Below, in pieces: positions 1 through 6,808 of a stretch of DNA of 7,383 bases. The notes under the pieces are model-generated. The model worked only from the letters and a program-made list of their open reading frames with translations. It was not told where the DNA came from and searched no databases. How positions within the stretch are numbered: the first letter of the stretch is position 1; the number at the start of each line of letters is the position of its first letter. Source of the DNA: Planctomycetota bacterium (lineage in GTDB: Bacteria > Planctomycetota > UBA1135 > GCA-002686595); NCBI GenBank assembly GCA_029259675.1, contig JAJDES010000256.1, forward strand, positions 1 through 7,383, given 5' to 3'. The translations under genes were made by a program, and so were the position numbers.

Positions 1-548
1 GCGGCACCGCGCGTGGCCCGGGCGAGTTCCAAAATCCAACTGCTGTAGTCCTTGAAGAATTGGGCGCGCTGGGCCGGATCGGGAAAATCGATTTCACCGC
101 GCCAGCGAAACGGTCCGCCCCAATAGGCCAAGTGCGGCTTCACAAAGAGCGCCATGCCCCTTTCGCGCGTGGCCTGAATCGGGCGCGCCAAATACGGCGG
201 CGGATCATCCACTTCAATCGCTCGCCAAGTCACGCGCCCGTCGGCCTGAATTCGAGCGTAGGGGTGAATGGCAATCCAATTGACCCCCAAGGCCGCCAGG
301 CGATCGAGTTCCGCTTCGAAGCCGTCGCTGCCCCACTCCCAACCCCATGTTTGGCAAGAGATCGTCATGCCGCGCACTTGCTCCAGGCCGGAGTCTGTGG
401 ATTCGGATTCTTGCCGGGTCTCCGCGATTTCCTGCGCAGCTTCCAAGTCTTGATTCGGGGCAGCAACGGCCCGCCCCAAAACCGAGCACAAAATCAGCCC
501 GATCAGGGCTGCGCAAGGGCGCGCGCTCGCCAAGCGATGAATTCCCAT
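1..548 (-). CDS. Secreted GH113-like glycosidase, N-terminal part (runs off left edge)
   Basis: The minus strand reads open from an ATG at 548 to the window edge (182 codons, C-terminus missing). Residues 1-30 look like a Sec signal peptide: basic start, hydrophobic core, and an A-V-A-A cleavage site near residues 27-30. An acidic linker follows to about residue 57, then a TIM-barrel-like start with L-A-A-L-G-V-N-W-I at 84-92, V-K-P-H at 136-139, W-R-G-E-I at 149-153 and an aromatic-rich helix at 163-175. The KPH followed by WRG(E/D)I pattern recalls the GH113 beta-mannanase family. The catalytic acid of that family would lie just past the edge, so activity cannot be judged. An AGGA sequence 8 bases upstream supports 548; an in-frame ATG at 557 is the alternative. 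The next gene is divergent. Export is well supported, the sugar substrate is not. Confidence 0.72.
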   Translation of the reverse strand, partial: MGIHRLASARPCAALIGLILCSVLGRAVAAPNQDLEAAQEIAETRQESESTDSGLEQVRGMTISCQTWGWEWGSDGFEAELDRLAALGVNWIAIHPYARIQADGRVTWRAIEVDDPPPYLARPIQATRERGMALFVKPHLAYWGGPFRWRGEIDFPDPAQRAQFFKDYSSWILELARATRGA

Positions 549-557
549 GCGAACCAT

Positions 558-588
558 CCTAGTAAGCTTGATTGAGCTTCCTAATAGG
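558..588. promoter_or_regulatory. AT-richer palindromic patch in divergent intergenic region
   Basis: The 178-bp gap between the divergent genes is GC-rich except for this patch, which holds an inverted repeat AAGCT (564-568) / AGCTT (575-579) and the small palindrome CCTA-A-TAGG (580-588). It overlaps the region just upstream of the glycosidase start, so it may be a promoter or operator for that gene. No convincing -35/-10 pair is visible. This is inference from position and symmetry only. The rest of the gap (589-726) contains GC-rich short repeats, including CGCCCGG (589-595) opposite CCGGGCG (634-640), and no other recognisable site. Confidence 0.2.
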
Positions 589-726
589 CGCCCGGACGGA
601 ACGGCCCGGGTGACGACTCACGCGCGCCGGATCCCGGGCGTAGAACGGGATCGAGACCCCAGGGCGGCCCGATGGCGCCCGCCGCCGCGATTGGGGGTAA
701 CCTAAAGCGTCCCACCCGCTTTTCCC

Positions 727-1266
727 ATGTGGATCGAGTTCATCATCAAATACGGCATTGTCGCCGCCACCTACCCGATTTGGGGCAAGATCATGCGCGC
801 CCTGTGGGGAGAGTTGCAGGGAACCCTGTGGCGCGAGGGCGGTCTACTCGGCGCCCCGCCATCGGAGCGCGAGTTGGAAGTTCTCGAGGAACGCTATCGC
901 AACTACGCAAGTCCGCTCACCAATCAAACCCGTGACGAGTGGATGCAGGAACAAGCCCGTCGCAAGCTCGAGCGCAAGAATCCGCGCTCGAAAAAGATGA
1001 AGTCTGACGAAGATCCGGGCGACGGGACCGGAGCGCAAATTCAACCGGCAGCTCGGCGCGGCGGTTCAGCCGGATCCGGCCCCGGACACAAGAGCGGACA
1101 CAACCAAGGTGGAGCCCAACTTCAGCCCCAAGCTCGCCCGGCTGGGCAGGCGCGTGGAAGGGTCGCCAGGCGCGCCGGATCCCAAAATCCGGGCCGCGCG
1201 AGGCAATCCGGGGCGGCAGCCAAGGGCTCCTTCGGAACTTCCAGTGGGCCCAAGCGGGGCTTCTAG
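727..1266 (+). CDS. Small protein with N-terminal membrane segment; probable frameshift near 1001-1030
   Basis: I do not recognise the family. Residues 3-19 form a hydrophobic, aromatic membrane segment, followed by M-R-A-L-W and a charged helical region (about 47-95, E/R/K-rich, possible coiled coil). An in-frame stop about 20 bases upstream makes 727 the first ATG; no good Shine-Dalgarno is visible. From about codon 92 the tail becomes low-complexity G/Q/A/R/S and third-position GC falls (hand count about three fifths, against about three quarters before). The +1 frame, open from 1001 to a stop at 1280-1282, restores high third-position GC and a more protein-like composition, for example K-V-E-P-N-F-S-P-K-L-A-R-L-G-R-R. 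The true product may therefore end at 1282, or the gene may be a pseudogene or contain an assembly error. Its N-terminus resembles that of the protein starting at 6809. Confidence 0.6.
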   Translation: MWIEFIIKYGIVAATYPIWGKIMRALWGELQGTLWREGGLLGAPPSERELEVLEERYRNYASPLTNQTRDEWMQEQARRKLERKNPRSKKMKSDEDPGDGTGAQIQPAARRGGSAGSGPGHKSGHNQGGAQLQPQARPAGQARGRVARRAGSQNPGRARQSGAAAKGSFGTSSGPKRGF

Positions 1267-1288
1267 CCTCCGTTGCAGCTGAGTTCGA

Positions 1289-1305
1289 GCGGCCGAAATG
1301 GCCGC
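1289..1305 (+). terminator. Hairpin between small membrane protein and GcvT-like gene
   Basis: A perfect 6-bp GC stem, GCGGCC (1289-1294) and GGCCGC (1300-1305), encloses the loop GAAAT. It sits 7 bases after the +1-frame stop at 1280-1282 and 55 bases before the next start. No T-run follows, so it may be a weak terminator, a transcript-stabilising hairpin, or chance in GC-rich DNA. Confidence 0.3.
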
Positions 1306-1360
1306 CGGCACACTGGCCGAGACTTGGGCCCGGGGCGCGCGCTTGCTACCGTTCCGCGCC

Positions 1361-2548
1361 ATGCCGATTCCGACTCCTTTTCACCCGCGCACGAGCGAGG
1401 CGTGCAGCAGCTTGTTTTGGAAGGAGTGGGCCGGCTACCACGCGGTCCGCTCCTACGACACTTGCCACGAGCGCGAGTATTACGCCCTGCGGCACGCCGC
1501 CGTCGCGATTGACGTCAGCCCGCTGTTCAAAGTGGATGTGCGCGGTCCACAGGCGGCCGACTTCCTGTCGTTCGTAACCGTGCGCAGCCTGCGCAAGTTG
1601 GGCCTGGGCCGCGTCACCTACCTGTGTTGGTGCGACGACGACGGCAAGGTGTTGGATGACGGCACGGTCATGCGCTTGGGCGAGCAGCACTATCGCATCA
1701 CTTCGGCGGACCCCGGTTATTTTTGGCTCGCTCGACATGCCCGCAGGTTTGACGTGGAACTTGAAGATGTGTCCGGTCAAATCGCATCGCTCGCCGTGCA
1801 GGGCCCTACTTCGCGCGACCTGTTGCAGAGCGTGTGCGCAGACGACTTGTCCGAGTTGGGCTTCTTTCGCTCCATGCAGACGCGCCTGGGCAATCTCGAA
1901 TGCCTGATCACGCGCACCGGCTACACCGGCGACCTGGGCTTCGAATTGTGGCTACCGGCAACCTCCGCCGTGGAATTGTGGGACACGCTCTTTCGCGCCG
2001 GCGGCCCCTTCGGCCTCTTGCCCGCAGGATTGGACGCTCTGGATGTCAGTCGCGTCGAAGCGGGCTTCATCCTGCTCGGCATTGACTACATGTCCGCGCG
2101 GCGCTGTTTGGCGGAGCACCAAAAATCCACTCCCACGGACATTGGCCTGGAGAGGTGCGTGCAACTCGAGCGCGAACCCTTCCTGGGTCAGGCCGCCCTT
2201 TTGGCCGAGCGCGAGCGCGGCCCGGCCTGGAACATGGCCGGATTGGTGATCGACTGGGAACAGCTCGAAACGCTCTTCGAAGCGGAGGGCTTGCCGCCCT
2301 CCCTGCCCACAGCGGCCTGGCGCGGCGGCTTGCCCGTTTACGCCGACGGTCGCCAAGTGGGCCGCGCCACCAGCGGCGTCTTTTCTCCCACGCTCAAGCA
2401 AAACCTGGCCATCGGTCAAATCGAGGCCGCCTACGGCCAGCTCGGCCGCGTGCTCGAAATCGAAGCCACGGTCGAACACAAACGACATCGCGTAGCGGCC
2501 ACCGTCACGAACCGTCCCTTTTACGACCCTCCCCACAAGCGGAGCTGA
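1361..2548 (+). CDS. GcvT-family aminomethyltransferase-like protein
   Basis: This 395-residue protein has the full folate-binding GcvT fold. Landmarks from the N-terminus: T-P-F-H-P-R at 5-10; W-A-G-Y and S-Y-D-T-C-H-E-R-E-Y at 23-40; V-L-D-D-G at 97-101, matching the conserved Asp region of glycine-cleavage T-protein; S-L-A-V-Q-G-P at 143-149; R-T-G-Y-T-G-D-L-G-F-E at 185-195; R-V-E-A-G at 231-235; and the C-terminal barrel with T-S-G-V-F-S-P-T-L at 337-345. The family transfers a one-carbon group from a substrate to tetrahydrofolate. The length is a little above T-protein (about 360-370). The frame is open from an earlier ATG at 1298, but homologues of this subtype begin at the T-P-F-H segment, so 1361 is chosen; no clear Shine-Dalgarno. 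No lipoyl H-protein or P-protein gene lies nearby and two flavoproteins follow, so this is probably not the housekeeping glycine cleavage gene. Confidence 0.88.
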   Translation: MPIPTPFHPRTSEACSSLFWKEWAGYHAVRSYDTCHEREYYALRHAAVAIDVSPLFKVDVRGPQAADFLSFVTVRSLRKLGLGRVTYLCWCDDDGKVLDDGTVMRLGEQHYRITSADPGYFWLARHARRFDVELEDVSGQIASLAVQGPTSRDLLQSVCADDLSELGFFRSMQTRLGNLECLITRTGYTGDLGFELWLPATSAVELWDTLFRAGGPFGLLPAGLDALDVSRVEAGFILLGIDYMSARRCLAEHQKSTPTDIGLERCVQLEREPFLGQAALLAERERGPAWNMAGLVIDWEQLETLFEAEGLPPSLPTAAWRGGLPVYADGRQVGRATSGVFSPTLKQNLAIGQIEAAYGQLGRVLEIEATVEHKRHRVAATVTNRPFYDPPHKRS

Positions 2549-2561
2549 CCCGAGCGCAAGT

Positions 2562-4151
2562 GTGAGCAACAACTGGGACGCAATCATTGTGGGAGGCGGG
2601 CACAACGGCCTGGTCTGTGCCGCCTACCTGGCCAAGGCCGGACGCCGCGTATTGGTGCTCGAACGCAGGCACGTTTTGGGTGGAGCCGCCGTCAGCGAAG
2701 AGGTCTTCCCCGGCTTTACCTATTCCGTTTGCTCCTATGTCGTCAGTCTTTTGCGCCCCTCCATCGTGCGCGATTTGGAACTGGCCAAGCACGGCTACCA
2801 AACCATTCCGCTCGAGTGCAGCTTCTCGCCACTGCCGGACGGCGATTCGCTTTGTCGCTGGTCCGACGGGGATCGAACTCGGCGCGAGATCGCGCGCTTC
2901 AGCAAGCGCGACGCGGAGCTCTATCCCGAATACGGCAAGGCCATGGGTCAGCTGGCGGCCTTCGCCAAGCCGGTCATCGACGCCCCCGCACCCAAGCCCG
3001 AGTCCCTGGATCCGCGTGAATTGATTTCTCTGTTGCGCCTGGGCGGCCGCTTGCGCGATTTGCCCACCGATCTGCGCGAGCTTGAGCTCAAGCTGATGAC
3101 CATGAGCGCGGCCGACTTCCTCGACGAATGGTTCGAGTCGGATGTACTCAAAGCCCCCATGTCTGTCAGCGGAATCATCGGCACATTCCTGGGCGTGCGC
3201 TCGCCGGGAACCGCTTACGTTCTCCTGCACCACTACATGGGCGAAATCGACGGCGCCTTCCGCTCGTGGGGCTTCGCCAAGGGCGGCACGGGCGCCATTA
3301 GCAACGCGATTGCCTCCTCCGCTCGAAGTCACGGAGCCGAGATCCGCACCGAAGCGCCCGTGCACAAAATTCTTGTGGAGGGCGGTGAGGCCAAGGGCGT
3401 CGTGTTGCAGAACGGCGACGAGCTGCGCGCCCGCACGGTCATCTCCGGTTGCGATCCGCGCCTGACTTTTTTCGGTTTCGTCGGTCGCGAGCACTTGCCG
3501 ACCGATTTTGTGCGCGACATCGAGCGCTACAAGCTGCGCGGCAGTTCGGGCAAGGTCAACTTGGCCCTGGATCGCGCACCCCAATTTGCCTCCAGGCCGG
3601 AACCCGGTCCGCACCTGCGCGGCGACATCGCCATCGCGCCCAGCGTCGATTACCTGGAACGCGCCTACGAACAGGCCAAGTACGGAGAGTTCTCGACCCG
3701 GCCCTACATCAACGCCGTCGTTCCATCGATGGTCGATCCCAGCGTCGCTCCGCCCGGCAAGCACGTGTTGTCGTGTTTCGTGCAGTACGCCCCCTACCAC
3801 ATCGAAGGCGGACCCGAGAGTTGGGAGCAAAAGCGCGAAGCCTTCGGCGACACCGTGATTGACACCCTGGCCGAAACCATCCCCGACATCCGCGAAATCA
3901 TCCTGCACCGCCAGGTGCTGACACCCTGGGATCTCGAACAGGAGTTCGGCTTGAGCGAGGGCAACATCTTCCACGGCGAGCTGTCGCCCGAACAACTGGC
4001 CTTCCTGCGGCCGGCTTCGGGCTGGGCCCGTTACAAAACGCCCGTGCGCAAGCTTTGGATGTGCGCCTCGGGCACGCATCCCGGCGGCGGAATCATGGGC
4101 GCACCCGGCGCCCTGGCCGCCAAGGAAATGTTGCGCTCACGAGCCCTGTAA
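2562..4151 (+). CDS. FAD-dependent oxidoreductase, CrtI/PYROXD2-like
   Basis: The product is 529 residues, beginning at a GTG 13 bases after the GcvT-like stop. The N-terminus is a Rossmann dinucleotide-binding unit: G-G-G-H-N-G at 11-16, Glu34 at the end of the second strand, then L-G-G-A-A at 39-43. A second FAD-contact region is near 244-251 (F-A-K-G-G-T-G-A), and the C-terminal FAD motif G-T-H-P-G-G-G-I-M-G-A-P-G sits at 504-516. This pattern and length fit the phytoene-desaturase-like flavoprotein superfamily, closest in style to PYROXD2-type proteins. Members oxidise or desaturate lipid-like or other small substrates; the electron acceptor here is unknown. There is no signal peptide, so it is expected in the cytoplasm or peripheral at the membrane. 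It overlaps the next gene by one base, suggesting translational coupling. No carotenoid synthesis gene is adjacent, which argues against a simple carotenoid role. Confidence 0.88.
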   Translation: MSNNWDAIIVGGGHNGLVCAAYLAKAGRRVLVLERRHVLGGAAVSEEVFPGFTYSVCSYVVSLLRPSIVRDLELAKHGYQTIPLECSFSPLPDGDSLCRWSDGDRTRREIARFSKRDAELYPEYGKAMGQLAAFAKPVIDAPAPKPESLDPRELISLLRLGGRLRDLPTDLRELELKLMTMSAADFLDEWFESDVLKAPMSVSGIIGTFLGVRSPGTAYVLLHHYMGEIDGAFRSWGFAKGGTGAISNAIASSARSHGAEIRTEAPVHKILVEGGEAKGVVLQNGDELRARTVISGCDPRLTFFGFVGREHLPTDFVRDIERYKLRGSSGKVNLALDRAPQFASRPEPGPHLRGDIAIAPSVDYLERAYEQAKYGEFSTRPYINAVVPSMVDPSVAPPGKHVLSCFVQYAPYHIEGGPESWEQKREAFGDTVIDTLAETIPDIREIILHRQVLTPWDLEQEFGLSEGNIFHGELSPEQLAFLRPASGWARYKTPVRKLWMCASGTHPGGGIMGAPGALAAKEMLRSRAL

Positions 4152-5725
4152 TGAATCGGGCGCCCATGAAGAGTCACACAATCGTTATTGGAGGCGGGAT
4201 CGACGGTTTGGCAGCCGCCGCCAGCTCGGCCCGTGCGGGGATCCAAACGACATTGATCGATGCCGGCGATTGCCTGGGCGGGCAAGCGCGCGCAACCGAG
4301 TTTCACCCGGGCTTTCGCCTACCCGGCCTCTGCCCGGCGACAGATTGGGTGCGCCCCGAACTGCTCAAGCAACTTGGACTGCAGGATTTTGGGCTCGAGT
4401 TTCGGCAAGCACCCCAAGCGGTTTACATGCCCGAAGCGGGAGGCGCAGGCCTGGTTGTATCCCCGGGAGATCTTTGCAACTCCACCTCGGGCATCGAGCA
4501 GGCCTTGGCCCAGCGCTGCCCGGCGGACATCAAGACTTGGCTTGAGTTGCGAACCTTGCTTGGCAAGTTGCGCCCCCTGCTTGAGCGCGCGCTCGACAGG
4601 GTGCCGCCCACGGCCTTGGATCCCAAGCTTGCCGATTTGGCCGAACTCGGCCGCAGCGCCTTTGGACTGCGCCGATTGGGAACGCGCGACATGGTCGAAA
4701 GCTTGCGCATTCTCAGTCAACCCGTCTGGGATCTGTGCGAGGAGTACTTTGAGGACAAACTCGTGCAAGCCTGGATGGCCTCGCTCGGGATTGAACTCAG
4801 TTACATGGGACCGCGCGCGCCCTACTCCGCAGCCGGTCTAAGCCTGCGTTTGGGAACCGCCGGCCCGGGATTGAAAGGCGGCGCGGGCGCCCTGGTTCAA
4901 GCGCTCGAAGCCTGCTGCAACAAGGCCGGCGTTCAAATCCTTCAGGGCTCTAAGGTCGCAGCCATCACCGTCGAGGGCGGGCGCGTGCAAGGCGTCCAAT
5001 TGGAATCGGGGGACTCGCTTCAAGCGTCGTGCGTGCTGTCCACGGCGGCGCCCCAAACGACGCTGCTTGAACTGTTGCCCGCAACCGCCTTGCCCGGCCG
5101 CCTCAGCGCCGGCGCAGACAACATGCGCGCCCGGGGCTCCTTGGCTTGCATGCAATTGGCACTATCGAAACCGTTCCCCTGGAGTGCCGAGCGCGGCTCC
5201 CGAGCCGGCGTGACGCGCGCGCGCATCTTGAGCGACATGACCGGGCTTGAGCGTTGCTTCGACGATGTTGTGCAGCGCCGTTTGCCCACACGCCCCTGGT
5301 TCGATGTGATCGAAGCTAGCGCGGAAGATCCCCAATCGGCTCCAGAGGGCGCCGCTTCGGTCCTTGTGCGAATCCCCTGTGCGGTGCACGAACTCGACGG
5401 CGGTTGGACGAGCGCTGCGAAAGAAGAATTGAAAGAGCGAGTTCTGCAACAACTCGAACCGCACACAAGCGGCCTGCGCGATTCCATTCTCGCCTGCCAT
5501 GTGCAATCGCCACCCGAGCTCGCCGACAGCTATCACTTGCCCGGCGGCCACCCGCTGCACCTGGAGGCGGCCCTCGATCAAATTTGGTTTTCGCGACCCT
5601 GCGCGGCACTGGGTCAATACGCCACGCCAATCGACGGGCTCTTTTTGGGCGGTCGCGGTTCGCACCCGGGCCTGGAGTTTTGCGGCAGCAGCGGACTATT
5701 GGCCGCCGAACGCAGCCGTAGGTAA
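4151..5725 (+). CDS. Second, divergent CrtI-like FAD oxidoreductase
   Basis: This 524-residue paralogue-like protein starts at an ATG inside TAATG, so the stop of the preceding gene overlaps its start; an in-frame ATG at 4166 is a possible alternative. It has the Rossmann motif G-G-G-I-D-G at 14-19, Asp37 in place of the usual Glu, and L-G-G-Q-A at 42-46. The mid-protein K-G-G-A-G-A region is followed by V-E-G-G...G-V, which aligns with the previous protein, so the fold is shared. The C-terminal motif is altered: H-P-G-L-E-F-C-G-S-S-G (505-515) replaces H-P-G-G-G-I-M-G-A-P-G, and the tail after it is short. It probably still binds FAD. It could be a second catalytic step or a partner subunit. 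Substrate unknown. Confidence 0.82.
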   Translation: MNRAPMKSHTIVIGGGIDGLAAAASSARAGIQTTLIDAGDCLGGQARATEFHPGFRLPGLCPATDWVRPELLKQLGLQDFGLEFRQAPQAVYMPEAGGAGLVVSPGDLCNSTSGIEQALAQRCPADIKTWLELRTLLGKLRPLLERALDRVPPTALDPKLADLAELGRSAFGLRRLGTRDMVESLRILSQPVWDLCEEYFEDKLVQAWMASLGIELSYMGPRAPYSAAGLSLRLGTAGPGLKGGAGALVQALEACCNKAGVQILQGSKVAAITVEGGRVQGVQLESGDSLQASCVLSTAAPQTTLLELLPATALPGRLSAGADNMRARGSLACMQLALSKPFPWSAERGSRAGVTRARILSDMTGLERCFDDVVQRRLPTRPWFDVIEASAEDPQSAPEGAASVLVRIPCAVHELDGGWTSAAKEELKERVLQQLEPHTSGLRDSILACHVQSPPELADSYHLPGGHPLHLEAALDQIWFSRPCAALGQYATPIDGLFLGGRGSHPGLEFCGSSGLLAAERSRR

Positions 5726-5751
5726 CTCTCCGCCGGCGGGTGTCACAAAAC

Positions 5752-5787
5752 GGGCCCTCGGGCTCGGGTTCCACTAGCTCGGGGCCC
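5752..5787 (+). terminator. Strong 12-bp GC hairpin after the GcvT/FAD/FAD genes
   Basis: GGGCCC (5752-5757) pairs with GGGCCC (5782-5787), and CGGGCT (5759-5764) pairs with AGCTCG (5776-5781) through one G-T wobble. This gives 12 pairs with one bulged T and an 11-base loop. It starts 27 bases after the last flavoprotein stop. There is no U-tract, so it is either a non-canonical terminator or a 3'-end-stabilising hairpin marking the end of the transcript. Confidence 0.5.
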
Positions 5788-5839
5788 ACACAAGGCGCCC
5801 CAAGGGGCCATCAAAGGCCATGGAGGTCGAAAAGTGCGG

Positions 5840-5872
5840 CTTGGGCATTGGGGATCGGCGCCAAGTGCCGAT
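5840..5872 (+). promoter_or_regulatory. Structured leader upstream of the PilZ gene, with competing helices
   Basis: ATCGGC (5854-5859) and GCCGAT (5867-5872) form a 6-bp hairpin with a 7-base loop. The loop contains part of CCAAG (5861-5865), which could instead pair with CTTGG (5840-5844), so the two helices exclude each other. The structure ends 16 bases before the Shine-Dalgarno. It could modulate translation, but whether this DNA is transcribed as leader is unknown, as no promoter is evident. Confidence 0.25.
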
Positions 5873-5888
5873 GGAAGCTCCAACCAAA

Positions 5889-5894
5889 AAGGAG
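5889..5894 (+). promoter_or_regulatory. Ribosome-binding site of the PilZ gene
   Basis: AAGGAG lies 8 bases before the ATG at 5903. It is the best Shine-Dalgarno in the window and fixes the PilZ start, although the frame is open further upstream to 5834. Confidence 0.8.
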
Positions 5895-5902
5895 ACCCTT
5901 CC

Positions 5903-6598
5903 ATGAACCAGTTGGTAGCTGACCCCGAAACCCTTGCCCTGCTCGAAGTCGCCCTCTTGGCCCCGCTTCCCGAGGGCACGCGCGCCCGCATCGTCGAGCT
6001 GGATGAATTCGGCTTGACCCTGCTCTTCCGCAGCGACACGTCCCCCGGCCTGCGGCTCGGAGATCGCGTTCCGCTCGAGCTGTGCGCAGCCGGCGTAATG
6101 GAGCCGACGCAAACCTTGGTCAAGGTCGAGTCGGCCCGCGAACTGGGTGACCGCGGATCCGAGTATCGCTGCCGCTTTGTGGATAAGGACGGCGGACTGA
6201 GGGTTTTGCGCGCCTTTCGCAGCCTGTTCAACCGACGCGGCGAAGTGCGCGTTCGGCCCGAAATGCAGCCCTCTGCGGTTGTAGCCCATATGGATGGTCT
6301 TTGGGAAACACCGGCGCGCGTGCTGGATCTTTCAACCTGCGGACTCGGACTCGACCTGGGCGCCATGGGTTCGGAATTGGTAACAGAAGGTCAAGCCCTG
6401 GCCGTTGAGTTCCGCTTGCCCGGAGAATCGGAGCCGATTCGAGTCAGTGCCAAGGTGCTGCACTTGCAGGAAAGTGACAAGCTGCGCATCGGACTCCAGA
6501 TCGATCCCGGCAGCACGGAAAACCTCGAGCAACAGGAAGCCGCCTTGGCCCGTTTCGTGATTCGCGAATTGGCTCAAATGGACAGCGCGCGCAACTAG
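5903..6598 (+). CDS. PilZ-domain protein (cyclic-di-GMP receptor) with N-terminal YcgR-like domain
   Basis: The 231-residue soluble protein has two domains. Residues about 25-105 form a beta-rich region (A-R-I-V-E-L-D, L-R-L-G-D-R-V-P-L-E-L, Y-R-C-R-F-V) like the N-terminal half of YcgR-type proteins. Residues about 109-222 are a PilZ domain with both c-di-GMP signatures intact: R112-x3-R116 at the domain junction and D142-x-S144-x2-G147. Because both motifs are present it should bind c-di-GMP, with the N-terminal half likely relaying the change to a partner. The family controls motility, exopolysaccharide or other surface traits; the target here is unknown. It sits behind a strong hairpin, so it is probably a separate transcription unit from the flavoprotein genes. 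The start is set by AAGGAG 8 bases upstream. Confidence 0.88.
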   Translation: MNQLVADPETLALLEVALLAPLPEGTRARIVELDEFGLTLLFRSDTSPGLRLGDRVPLELCAAGVMEPTQTLVKVESARELGDRGSEYRCRFVDKDGGLRVLRAFRSLFNRRGEVRVRPEMQPSAVVAHMDGLWETPARVLDLSTCGLGLDLGAMGSELVTEGQALAVEFRLPGESEPIRVSAKVLHLQESDKLRIGLQIDPGSTENLEQQEAALARFVIRELAQMDSARN

Positions 6599-6611
6599 CA
6601 CATCGGGCGCG

Positions 6612-6647
6612 AGGCTCCGGGACAGAACGCAGTCCGGCTAGGAGCCT
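6612..6647 (+). terminator. Inverted repeat just after the PilZ stop
   Basis: AGGCTCC (6612-6618) pairs with GGAGCCT (6641-6647), and inside it GGAC (6620-6623) can pair with GTCC (6632-6635). It begins 14 bases after the stop codon. With no T-run it is only a candidate terminator or stabilising stem. Confidence 0.35.
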
Positions 6648-6667
6648 TGCGAACGGATTGCCGCCAA

Positions 6668-6686
6668 CACGGCCCGCCCGGCCGTG
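6668..6686 (+). terminator. Second hairpin downstream of the PilZ gene
   Basis: CACGGCC (6668-6674) and GGCCGTG (6680-6686) form a perfect 7-bp stem with a 5-base loop. It follows the repeat at 6612-6647 within the 210-bp gap. No T-run follows. The remainder of the gap up to 6793 shows no recognisable site. Confidence 0.4.
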
Positions 6687-6808
6687 GGCTCACTTCGAGT
6701 CCGCCGCCCTCAAAAGAGAAGTGCACTAGGCCCAGGGGGTAGAAGCGCGGGGATTTTGCCCGTGGGATTCAGACGGACGACTCCGGGCGCCGAAGTAAGG
6801 GCCGCGCC

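Noticed and set aside
480..490. Lipoprotein signal (Cys21) in the glycosidase leader
   Set aside because: The residue before the cysteine is Leu, not Gly, Ala or Ser, and a good A-V-A signal peptidase I site follows.
60..575. A 171-codon plus-strand open frame at the left end
   Set aside because: It lies opposite the signal-peptide-bearing glycosidase frame and its product is proline/arginine/alanine-rich with no domain.
1298..1360. N-terminal extension of the GcvT-like protein from the ATG at 1298
   Set aside because: The extra 21 residues are not part of the fold, begin inside a hairpin, and family members begin near the T-P-F-H segment.
2505..4079. A 524-codon open frame on the minus strand, opposite the first flavoprotein
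   Set aside because: It is the mirror of a strongly GC3-biased gene. The plus-strand product has full FAD-binding motifs, while the antisense product shows no recognisable domain.
4055..4150. N-terminal extension of the second flavoprotein into the preceding gene
   Set aside because: It would overlap the previous gene by 97 bases and adds an arginine/glycine-rich stretch before the Rossmann strand, whereas TAATG gives a standard coupled start.
5788..5874. Cyclic-di-GMP-I (GEMM) riboswitch
   Set aside because: Length and the terminal CCGATGG resemble the class, but the conserved CGCAAAGCC and GTAGCGGGGTTACC segments are absent, so it cannot be called from sequence alone.
5743..6366. Overlapping minus-strand open frames of 171-207 codons opposite the PilZ gene
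   Set aside because: The PilZ frame has both ligand motifs and a good ribosome-binding site; the antisense products are S/R-rich or without motifs, as expected of shadows.
612..6783. Shared GACGACTC upstream of both small membrane protein genes (612-619 and 6776-6783)
   Set aside because: Only eight bases match, at different distances from the two starts, so chance is a sufficient explanation.
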